A DNA stretch of 8,110 nucleotides from assembly GCA_905233515.1 (NCBI GenBank), contig CAJOEQ010000068.1, forward strand, positions 497 through 8,606, in the 5' to 3' direction. Source of the DNA: an uncultured Synergistales bacterium (GTDB lineage Bacteria; Synergistota; Synergistia; Synergistales; Aminobacteriaceae). Shown here piece by piece: positions 1 through 5,449 of this stretch (the stretch's first letter is position 1; every line of letters starts with the position of its first letter). Under the pieces are notes generated by a model. The model searched no databases and was not told the DNA's origin. It worked only from the letters and a program-made list of their open reading frames with translations. The position numbers were made by a program, and so were the translations under genes.

Positions 1-1074
1 GCCTTAGGTGAGAAATTACCCGCTGGAATAATTGCGCACGGATGGTGGACAATCAAAGGCGGCAAAATGAGCAAATCCAAAGGCAACGTAATAGACCCTT
101 TAGACATGATAAATAAATACGGTCTTGACCCGTTCAGATATTTTTTAATGCGAGAAATTCCCTTCGGTGCAGACGGCGAATTCAGCGAAGAGGCTTTAAT
201 AGGGCGTATTAATTCAGATTTAGCGAATGACTTAGGAAATTTATTAAATCGCACTCTTCAAATGATAAAGAATTATCGCGCCGGCATTGTCCCATCATGT
301 AACGAGTCAAATTCGCCATTGAGAGAACTTGCGCAGGAAATAATCTCAAAAGTAGATAATTTCATGAAAGATTTTGCGTTTGATAATGCCTTAAAAACTA
401 TATGGGAATTTATTTCACGCTCAAATAAATTTATTGACGAGACAACCCCTTGGATTTTAGCGAAAAATAACGAGTCTGAACGCTTAAATTATGTATTATT
501 GAATTTGTATGAGGCCTTGAGATTGTGCGCAGTGTTAATAAATCCCTTTATGCCTGAGACGAGCGAGAAAATTTGCGGTCAATTAGGCTGTGAGCTGGAA
601 ATTTCGGACTGGTACGCAGGAGCAGGAAATAAAATTAACAAGGGTGATATTTTATTCCCGAGAATAGATTTAAAGCAGGAAAAAAAGGAGCAAGAAAAAA
701 TGTCAGATAATCCCGAAGTCAAGCCGGAAAGCAAAGAAAGTGAATTAATCACAATTGAAGATTTTGCAAAAGTTCAAATGCGAGTCGGACAAATTACCAG
801 CTGTGAAGAAATACCGCGCTCAAAGAAATTATATAAATTGAGTATAGATTTAGGCTCAGAAACTCGAACAGTTTGCAGCGGCATTAAAGAATATTTCACA
901 CCTGACGAATTAACAGGGCAAAAAATTATACTTGTCTGCAATCTCAAGCCCGTTAAATTATGCGGAGTAGAAAGCAACGGGATGATTTTAGCAGCCAGTG
1001 TTAAGAGTGAAGGCAAATTAACTCTTTTAACGCCCCTTGATGAAAATATCCCGCTGGGCAGCGTGGTGAGTTAA
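1..1074 (+). CDS. metG: Methionyl-tRNA synthetase, 3' part (5' end outside window)
   Basis: This is the C-terminal 357 residues of MetRS, which charges tRNA-Met with methionine in the cytoplasm. The frame is open from base 1, so the catalytic HIGH half lies upstream. Visible parts, numbered from the window edge: the stretch HGWWTIKGGKMSKSKGN, with the KMSKS ATP-binding loop at residues 22-26; the helical anticodon-binding domain (LANDLGNLLNRT, then DETTPWILAKN), about residues 45-215; a charged Lys/Glu linker, about 220-248; and a C-terminal OB-fold tRNA-binding domain of the Trbp111/EMAP-II type (FAKVQMRVGQI, ETRTVCSGIKEY, NLKPVKLCGVESNGMILAAS), about 250-357. In other bacteria this last domain dimerises the enzyme and helps bind tRNA. 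The gene ends in TAA two bases before the next start, so the two are probably co-transcribed. Identity is very secure; only the missing 5' part limits the entry. Confidence 0.97.
   Translation, partial: ALGEKLPAGIIAHGWWTIKGGKMSKSKGNVIDPLDMINKYGLDPFRYFLMREIPFGADGEFSEEALIGRINSDLANDLGNLLNRTLQMIKNYRAGIVPSCNESNSPLRELAQEIISKVDNFMKDFAFDNALKTIWEFISRSNKFIDETTPWILAKNNESERLNYVLLNLYEALRLCAVLINPFMPETSEKICGQLGCELEISDWYAGAGNKINKGDILFPRIDLKQEKKEQEKMSDNPEVKPESKESELITIEDFAKVQMRVGQITSCEEIPRSKKLYKLSIDLGSETRTVCSGIKEYFTPDELTGQKIILVCNLKPVKLCGVESNGMILAASVKSEGKLTLLTPLDENIPLGSVVS
685..702 (+). promoter_or_regulatory. Possible internal ribosome binding site and in-frame ATG within metG
   Basis: Inside the Lys/Glu-rich linker of metG an AAGGAG (685-690) lies nine bases before an in-frame ATG at 700. 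Initiation here would give a free 124-residue tRNA-binding domain ending at 1074, resembling stand-alone Trbp111-type proteins. The AAGGAG is also simply Lys-Glu codons in a low-complexity linker, so it may be chance. I infer a possible second product; the sequence does not prove it. Confidence 0.3.
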
Positions 1075-1076
1075 AC

Positions 1077-2180
1077 ATGATAAATATTAGAAGACGTGAA
1101 TATGAATTCTTAAGCGGCGAAATAAATTCATGGCTTGACGAGAATATAATCACTGATGAACAGAGCGAAAAAATTTTATCACTCTATGAAATAAAAGAGT
1201 ATTCACTAAGACGAATAATAATTTTAGCAGGTGTTATTTTATTAGGTCTGGGAGCAGTAAGTTTTATTGCTTCAAAGTGGCACGTTTTGCCGAAATTATT
1301 ACGTTTATGCGTGTTAATAGGCGGTTACGTTTTAGCGTTAATAGCATGTTCAATCGCAGGAATTCGCACGAAAGCCGGGAAGAGTTTTTTGTTAATAGCG
1401 AGTTTTATTTTAGGAGCGGGAATTTTCTTAGGCACTAGAATGTATAATATCAAGCTCGATTTATCGCAAATTCTTGAATTCTGGCTGATAGCTGAAATAG
1501 TAACATGCATGATAACTAGTGATTTATGGCAGGTTTATTTATTGGAAGTCTTAAGCCTGATATATTTAATTTGTATAAATGCAATAGATATTTTTGCCCT
1601 GCAATTTATGAATTCAGCTCACTATGCAGTATGGGAATTTTTTGCTCCTGTAAAAGCCTTTATTTTGCTAGCTTTATTATGGGTTGTGAACTGGCGTGTC
1701 AGAACTCGAACGATCATAAACGCGAATATTTTAATCACGTTATTATTATGTGCTTCTCGAATGAGTTTATGTTTAGGCGGCACTCTGAGTTTAATAATTT
1801 TAGCGATAATCGGCGGCATTATGTCATTCTTAATGAAACATTCAGACGGTCAGACAATAGGCCTGTTAATTGCTGGCGTATTCGGTTTATTATTAACTTG
1901 GCCGGAATTCTGGCACGGGTGGGAATATGCGAAAATTTTAAGCGTCTTGAGTGCTTTATGCTTAGTGCCTTTAATGCTGGTAAATATTTGGCGCGGTCAT
2001 TTAGTCGCTGGAATAGTTTTTTGCGTCTTGTTAGTGTGCAGATACTTTTTTGACAGCTTATTCGGATTTATGCCGAAAGCATGGGGCTTTACGTTACTAG
2101 GTTTAATATTTATGATTATCGGCGTATTTTTTGAGAGTATCAGAGCGCATTACAGCAAAAAATTTGAAAATCAGGAATAA
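1077..2180 (+). CDS. DUF2157 family polytopic membrane protein
   Basis: A 367-residue integral membrane protein of unknown function. The soluble N-terminal part (about residues 1-45) has a motif typical of the DUF2157 domain: a tryptophan-containing helix, then an acidic segment with ITDEQSEKILSLYE. It is followed by the first membrane helix (IIILAGVILLGLGAVSFIAS) and the family-typical KWHVLPKLLRL loop. I count about ten to twelve hydrophobic segments between residues 46 and 354, and a short basic tail (RAHYSKKFENQE). The C-terminal CRYFFDSLFG followed by a last pair of helices also resembles the family. No enzymatic motif or signal peptide is seen. The start is the ATG two bases after the metG stop, with GGTGAG as a probable weak ribosome site, which suggests coupling to metG. 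Family assignment is by recognition of the N-terminal pattern; function is unknown. Confidence 0.8.
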   Translation: MINIRRREYEFLSGEINSWLDENIITDEQSEKILSLYEIKEYSLRRIIILAGVILLGLGAVSFIASKWHVLPKLLRLCVLIGGYVLALIACSIAGIRTKAGKSFLLIASFILGAGIFLGTRMYNIKLDLSQILEFWLIAEIVTCMITSDLWQVYLLEVLSLIYLICINAIDIFALQFMNSAHYAVWEFFAPVKAFILLALLWVVNWRVRTRTIINANILITLLLCASRMSLCLGGTLSLIILAIIGGIMSFLMKHSDGQTIGLLIAGVFGLLLTWPEFWHGWEYAKILSVLSALCLVPLMLVNIWRGHLVAGIVFCVLLVCRYFFDSLFGFMPKAWGFTLLGLIFMIIGVFFESIRAHYSKKFENQE

Positions 2181-2196
2181 CGGAATTTGCTATAAA

Positions 2197-2242
2197 TGGG
2201 AGGCGCGCGCGTGTTTTGTTTCCCCTTACCCTCCCACTTTTT
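2197..2242 (+). terminator. Terminator-like hairpin with T-tract after the DUF2157 gene
   Basis: TGGGAGG (2197-2203) can pair perfectly with CCTCCCA (2230-2236), followed after one base by five T residues (2238-2242). This looks like a factor-independent terminator ending the metG-DUF2157 transcript. Weak points are the 26-base loop and the short T-tract. The loop starts with an alternating GC run (2203-2211), unusual in this AT-rich DNA. A TGCTATAAA at 2188-2196 resembles an extended -10 element. If it is used, the hairpin would instead sit in the 5' leader of the kinase gene. Confidence 0.5.
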
Positions 2243-2792
2243 ACACTCACAAAGGAGCTATAAACATGATAAATATAATAGTAGAAGGCATGACAGCCAG
2301 CGGGAAGAGTACTCTTACAAATTTATTAGCTGAGAGATTAAAACTTGATGTAATGCCTGAAGAATTCAGAGATAATTATGACTTATTAGGCCGCTTTCAC
2401 CATAATAGAAAATGGGCGTTTCCTATGCAGTTAAATTTTTTAGTTACGAGATTTGCGCAGTATTTATGTGCCTTAGAAGAAGGCAATTACATAATGGATA
2501 GAAGTCTATTCGGTGATAAAGTCTACGCAAAATTATATTATGAACTCGGTTATTTGAGTGATGGGCAATTCGGGCAGTATAAACGTGAAGCAGCCTAAAT
2601 TATTAATTCATGTGCATTGTAATTTTGACGAGATTATGAGGCGTATTTACTCAAGAGGCCGTCAAGATGAGATAGACGTAGGACTGGATTACTGGCAAAG
2701 TTTATATAATGCCTATGAAAGCGTGAAATTTCCGAATGAATTTAATTTTGACTTAAGCAACCCGGAATTTATAAACACGCCTGAAATGATAG

Positions 2793-2807
2793 AAAAATTT
2801 TTAGCTG
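2793..2807 (+). repeat. 15-base direct repeat AAAAATTTTTAGCTG, copy 1 (in the kinase 3' end)
   Basis: This word encodes part of the kinase C-terminus and recurs exactly at 2901-2915 in the intergenic region. It is followed by TAA in the downstream copy and ATG-TAA in the upstream one. Together with the GAGCATTTATCATGA pair it appears in the same order in both places. This suggests that the last 38 bases of the kinase gene were duplicated, and that the downstream copy then gained extra bases in the middle. The word is AT-rich and palindromic in its first ten bases, so on its own it would be weak evidence. Confidence 0.6.
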
Positions 2808-2815
2808 ATGTAAGA

Positions 2816-2830
2816 GAGCATTTATCATGA
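2816..2830 (+). repeat. 15-base direct repeat, copy 1 (over the kinase stop codon)
   Basis: GAGCATTTATCATGA occurs here, with the kinase TGA stop as its last three bases, and again exactly at 2948-2962, 132 bases downstream. An exact 15-mer at both borders of a short intergenic region is unlikely by chance and suggests a duplication made when the sequence between them arose. Confidence 0.8.
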
Positions 2831-2845
2831 TGAGCCAGCATTCCC

Positions 2846-2890
2846 GGGTGGGGAGGGGGTGCGGGGGAACGGGCACGGGGTGCCCCCGCA
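2846..2890 (+). other. G-rich intergenic element: G-quadruplex motif and alternative hairpins
   Basis: This segment is almost entirely G and C within an AT-rich chromosome. The + strand has six G-tracts: 2846-2848, 2850-2853, 2855-2859, 2863-2867, 2871-2873 and 2877-2880, separated by one to three bases. The first four fit the G3+N1-7 quadruplex pattern with very short loops, and they would be present in the transcript. Two mutually exclusive hairpins also exist: TGCGGGGG (2860-2867) with CCCCCGCA (2883-2890), and GGGCAC (2871-2876) with GTGCCC (2880-2885) around a GGG loop. There is no T-tract directly after the stem, so it is not a canonical terminator. Function is unknown; a roadblock, leader structure or dispersed repeat are possibilities. 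Confidence 0.7.
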
Positions 2891-2900
2891 TTCACTAATA

Positions 2901-2915
2901 AAAAATTTTTAGCTG
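2901..2915 (+). repeat. 15-base direct repeat AAAAATTTTTAGCTG, copy 2
   Basis: This is the exact second copy of the word at 2793-2807 in the kinase 3' end, lying just downstream of the G-rich element. It supports the view that 2901-2962 is a diverged duplicate of the kinase tail. Confidence 0.6.
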
Positions 2916-2920
2916 TAACA

Positions 2921-2929
2921 TGCTATATT
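2921..2929 (+). promoter_or_regulatory. Candidate extended -10 promoter element for the Nif3-like gene
   Basis: TGCTATATT matches the extended -10 form TGnTATAAT with one mismatch and lies 29 bases before the nif3 ATG at 2959. No good -35 hexamer is seen at the expected distance, which is tolerated for extended -10 promoters. AT-rich DNA produces such matches by chance, so this is only a candidate. Confidence 0.3.
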
Positions 2930-2947
2930 ACACAATAAAATTTATAG

Positions 2948-2962
2948 GAGCATTTATCATGA
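2948..2962 (+). repeat. 15-base direct repeat, copy 2 (over the nif3 start codon)
   Basis: This is the exact second copy of GAGCATTTATCATGA. Here the ATG is the start of the Nif3-like gene, and the preceding AT-AGGAG provides its ribosome site. In copy 1 the same ATGA holds the kinase stop, so fusing the copies would recreate a four-base stop/start overlap. Confidence 0.8.
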
Positions 2963-3696
2963 AAATTTGTGATTTATTGCAGGAAATAAATAATTTTGCT
3001 AGTTTTGATTTATGCGCTGAGTGGGATAATTCTGGCTTAATTATTGGCGATTATGACAGTGAAGTCAAAAAAATTGCTGTAACTCTTGACGCAGTGCCTG
3101 AAGCAGTTATCAAAGCAAGCGAGTTAAATTGCAATTTGCTTATAACTCATCACCCGTTAATTTTTCGAGGCCTTAAGCGAATAAATTATAATAACTGGCT
3201 TGGTTTAGCAATAAAAGAGGCCATAAAGCGCGAAATAAATATAATTGCTTTACACACGAATTTTGACAGGGCAGAAAGCGGCGTGAATAGTATTCTAGCA
3301 AAAAAAATAAATCTTGAAGACTGCGAAAATCTTTCAGATTATGGCATTAAGGGCAATTTACGCGAAAAAATGAGCCTGAAAAAATTTCTTGAATTCGTAA
3401 AAAATAGCTGGAACTTGACGCAAATAGACTATTATTTTGAGAATGAGCGCGAAATTAAACGTGTTGCACTTTGCGGCGGGAGCGGTTCAGAGTTCTGGGA
3501 ATTTGCAAGGGACTGCGATATTTATATTACATGTGATATGAAGTATCATGAGTTAATTGACGCTGTAAAAAGCGGGCTTGTTATGGCTCTATGCAATCAC
3601 GGAGAAATGGAGCGAGCAAGTTTGCAGGAATTATCTAAAAAATTTAATGCAGTATTACTTGATATAAAAGCACTAAACAATCACGGGAGAATTTGA
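2959..3696 (+). CDS. Nif3-like dinuclear metal centre protein (YbgI/YqfO family)
   Basis: A 245-residue member of the Nif3 family, which forms toroidal hexamers with a two-metal site. Some members are annotated as GTP cyclohydrolase I type 2, but the physiological role is poorly settled. Motifs seen: AEWDNSGLIIGD (20-31), the metal-binding THHP (63-66), HTNFD (99-103), CGGSGSEFWEFA (172-183), TCDMKYHE (191-198) and the C-terminal ligand pair H214 and E217 in NHGEME. All expected metal ligands are present and the length is that of the short bacterial form without the inserted PII-like domain. I choose the ATG at 2959 rather than the in-frame ATG at 2920. It has AGGAG eight bases upstream and gives the family-typical N-terminus (MKICDLLQEINNFA). 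trpS starts four bases after its stop; the same pairing is familiar from other genomes and implies co-transcription. Confidence 0.92.
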   Translation: MKICDLLQEINNFASFDLCAEWDNSGLIIGDYDSEVKKIAVTLDAVPEAVIKASELNCNLLITHHPLIFRGLKRINYNNWLGLAIKEAIKREINIIALHTNFDRAESGVNSILAKKINLEDCENLSDYGIKGNLREKMSLKKFLEFVKNSWNLTQIDYYFENEREIKRVALCGGSGSEFWEFARDCDIYITCDMKYHELIDAVKSGLVMALCNHGEMERASLQELSKKFNAVLLDIKALNNHGRI

Positions 3697-3700
3697 TTAC

Positions 3701-4705
3701 ATGAAAAAAAGAGTTTTAAGCGCAATGAGACCGACAGGGGCTTTACATTTAGGACATTTGGCCGGAGCTTTGAGTAATTTTGTCAGGCTTCAAAACGATG
3801 ATAACTACGAATGTTTTTACAGTATAGCGGACTGGCACGCTTTAATGTCTAACTATGCAGAGAGCGACAGAACTAGTGAATTTTCTTACATGGCATTAAC
3901 TGACTGGCTGAGCGTCGGACTTGACCCCGAAAAAAGCCCGTTATTTATTCAATCACATGTAAAGCAGCACGCAGAATTAGCTCTAGCACTCGGAATGATT
4001 ACGCCGCTGGGATGGCTGTATCGCAATCCGACTTATAAGGAGCAATTATTTAATGTTCGCAATAAAGATTTAGGCATGTTCGGATTTCTCGGTTATCCTG
4101 TTTTGATGGCGGCTGATATTTTATTGTATAAGGCTGAATTTGTACCAGTCGGAGAAGATCAAAGCGCGCATTTAGAATTATCTCGTGAATTAGTCCGTAG
4201 ATTTAATAATTTTTTCGGTGATATTTTAATTGAGCCGCAACCTTTATTTACGCAGACTCCTAAAGTTCCGGGAATTGATGGCCGCAAAATGAGCAAATCT
4301 TACGGGAATGCTTTAGAGTTGAGCGAATCGGCTGACTCAATGTGGCAAAAGTTACGCACTATGAAGACAGACCCCGCAAGAATGCGCCGAACTGACCCCG
4401 GAGATCCTGAAAAATGCCCAGTCTGGGACTTGCACAAAGTTTTTAATAATAATGAGAGTGAGAAGTCAGAAATTTGCTCAGGCTGTAAGAGTGCAGGAAT
4501 AGGCTGTATTGATTGCAAGAAAAAATTAAACGCTCATATAAATGAGTTAATGACTCCGATTAGAGAAAGACGCGCGAAATATGAAGGTAATAAAAAATTG
4601 CTTGATGAGATTTTGCGTGATGGAGCATTAAGAGCCGAGAAAGTTGCAGACTCAACAATGAAAGAAATTTACCCGGCTATGGGACTATTACCGAGAATAG
4701 AATAA
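3701..4705 (+). CDS. trpS: Tryptophanyl-tRNA synthetase with a probable [4Fe-4S] cluster motif
   Basis: A 334-residue class I synthetase charging tRNA-Trp. The ATP-site signature HLGH is at residues 16-19, within RPTGALHLGHLAGA; GEDQSAHLELSRELVRRFN (151-169) and KMSKS (196-200, in GRKMSKSYGN) complete the catalytic core. In the C-terminal anticodon-binding part the cysteines C239, C262, C269 and C272 form C-x22-C-x6-C-x2-C. This is the spacing described for Thermotoga maritima TrpRS, where the cysteines bind a [4Fe-4S] cluster near the anticodon. A fifth cysteine, C259, precedes the second ligand. Cluster binding is inferred from the motif. The start is the ATG four bases after nif3, with GGGAGA about ten bases upstream. 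The next gene begins five bases after the stop, so it sits within an operon. Confidence 0.97.
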   Translation: MKKRVLSAMRPTGALHLGHLAGALSNFVRLQNDDNYECFYSIADWHALMSNYAESDRTSEFSYMALTDWLSVGLDPEKSPLFIQSHVKQHAELALALGMITPLGWLYRNPTYKEQLFNVRNKDLGMFGFLGYPVLMAADILLYKAEFVPVGEDQSAHLELSRELVRRFNNFFGDILIEPQPLFTQTPKVPGIDGRKMSKSYGNALELSESADSMWQKLRTMKTDPARMRRTDPGDPEKCPVWDLHKVFNNNESEKSEICSGCKSAGIGCIDCKKKLNAHINELMTPIRERRAKYEGNKKLLDEILRDGALRAEKVADSTMKEIYPAMGLLPRIE

Positions 4706-4710
4706 ATTAA

Positions 4711-5415
4711 ATGCGATTAAATTTATATTTGTCATCGAGCGGGGTATGTTCACGGCGAAAAGCTGACGAGATTATTTTATCGGGCCGCGTGAAAGTCAAT
4801 GATAAAATTGTTTTAGCTCCATATTTTAGAGTAAATCAAGAAATTGATAAAATTTTACTTGATAATAAGCAGATAACTCACGAGTTAAAGCACTTATATT
4901 ATATTATGAACAAGCCCCGCGGTTATGTCTGTGCAGTCAGTGATAAATATTATCCTGTTATAATTGAATTATTGCCCGAAGAAGCTAGAAATTTGCGGGT
5001 CTTCCCAGTAGGAAGGCTCGATAAAGACAGTGAGGGCTTATTAATTCTCACAAATGACGGAAATTTTGCGCAGAGTATAATTCACCCTTCTAAAAAAATT
5101 CCCCGCGAATATGAAGTATTATTAAATCTTCCAGTTAATGACAAGCATTTATCAAGATTGAAAGAAGGCTTTAATATAGATAATAAATTTATAAGGCCGC
5201 TTAAAGTCTCAAAAATTGCTGATAATGCATTAAAAATTGTCTTGTCTGAAGGAATAAAGCGCGAAATAAGATTAATGATTCGTCAAATCGGTCTGAGAGT
5301 CGAAAAATTAACGCGTGTTAAAATCGGCGGTCTTGAACTCGGAAATTTACAGAGCGGCGATTATAAAAGTTTGTCATTTTCCAGTCTGTGCAATAAAATA
5401 TTTTTATCTCGGTAA
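4711..5415 (+). CDS. rluB: RsuA/RluB-family ribosomal pseudouridine synthase
   Basis: A 234-residue enzyme that converts a specific uridine in rRNA to pseudouridine. The N-terminal S4 RNA-binding domain (about residues 1-45) contains LYLSSSGVCSRRKADEII. The catalytic domain follows, starting at YYIMNKPRGYVC (63-74). The catalytic aspartate is D104 in GRLDKDSEGLLILTNDG, a slight variant of the usual GRLDxxTxGLLLLTNDG. IHPSKKIPREYEV and the C-terminal EGIKREIRLMIRQIGLRVEKLTRVKIGGLELG also match the family. I favour RluB (large-subunit rRNA) over RsuA or RluE/F because rluB commonly neighbours cmk, but sequence reading alone cannot fix the target uridine. The start lies five bases after trpS and has no clear ribosome site, so translation probably depends on coupling. 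ScpA/ScpB genes, often next to rluB elsewhere, are absent here. Confidence 0.92.
   Translation: MRLNLYLSSSGVCSRRKADEIILSGRVKVNDKIVLAPYFRVNQEIDKILLDNKQITHELKHLYYIMNKPRGYVCAVSDKYYPVIIELLPEEARNLRVFPVGRLDKDSEGLLILTNDGNFAQSIIHPSKKIPREYEVLLNLPVNDKHLSRLKEGFNIDNKFIRPLKVSKIADNALKIVLSEGIKREIRLMIRQIGLRVEKLTRVKIGGLELGNLQSGDYKSLSFSSLCNKIFLSR
5371..5399 (+). promoter_or_regulatory. Candidate sigma-70-type promoter for the HDOD-cmk-plsC-yicC block
   Basis: TTGTCA (5371-5376) and TAAAAT (5394-5399) each match the consensus at five of six positions, and the 17-base spacer is optimal. Transcription would begin near 5406, about 44 bases before the HDOD start. It lies at the end of the upstream coding region, just before the largest gap (34 bases) in the downstream operon, a plausible place for an internal promoter. 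Chance matches are common in AT-rich DNA. Confidence 0.4.
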
Positions 5416-5449
5416 ATATAAATTTAAACACGAAAAAGGGGGCTGTAAA

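Larger units (their letters stand above)
2266..2830 (+). pseudogene. Deoxynucleoside (deoxyguanosine/deoxyadenosine) kinase, frameshifted
   Basis: The intact family phosphorylates deoxynucleosides for dNTP salvage. The N-terminal half reads from the ATG at 2266, after AAAGGAG at 2251-2257. It has the P-loop GMTASGKST (residues 8-16), EEF (32-34), the nucleoside-site stretch KWAFPMQLNFLVTRF (49-63) and the DRS motif (78-80). It stops at TAA 2596-2598 after 110 residues. The C-terminal half continues one frame over from 2585 (VKQPKLLIHVH), with the lid arginines in RRIYSRGRQDE, and ends at TGA 2828-2830. Joined at 2583/2585 the protein has about 187 residues, and the helix before the PKLLIHV strand is some seven or eight residues shorter than in relatives. 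This suggests a lost segment of about 20-30 bases (length 2 modulo 3) rather than a single-base slip. Both halves are otherwise well preserved, so the break looks recent. The alternatives are an assembly error or two separately translated halves. Confidence 0.8.

Noticed and set aside
1526..2053. Second + strand open frame inside the DUF2157 gene
   Set aside because: It is a shadow in another frame: cysteine- and phenylalanine-rich without domain resemblance, while the main frame encodes clear membrane helices.
2131..2265. Upstream in-frame extension of the kinase N-terminal half
   Set aside because: It overlaps the end of the membrane protein gene and crosses the hairpin. The ATG at 2266 has a good ribosome site and starts directly with the P-loop strand.
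2581..2587. Programmed +1 frameshift (AAA-C) joining the two kinase halves
   Set aside because: Even after such a shift the helix would be about seven residues short, and this family is not known to use recoding, so mutation is simpler.
2713..2895. Minus-strand open frame with an Ala/Pro/Arg-rich N-terminus across the G-rich element
   Set aside because: It is antisense to the kinase 3' end, has no family resemblance, and its composition comes from reading the C-rich strand.
2860..2910. Canonical factor-independent terminator after the kinase
   Set aside because: The stem ends at 2890 and the first T-tract begins at 2906, too far away; the stem is also rivalled by other structures.
5315..5449. 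N-terminal extension of the HDOD protein from an ATG at 5315
   Set aside because: This part lies mostly within the pseudouridine synthase gene, looks non-homologous, and the GTG at 5450 has a strong AAAAAGGGGG ribosome site.
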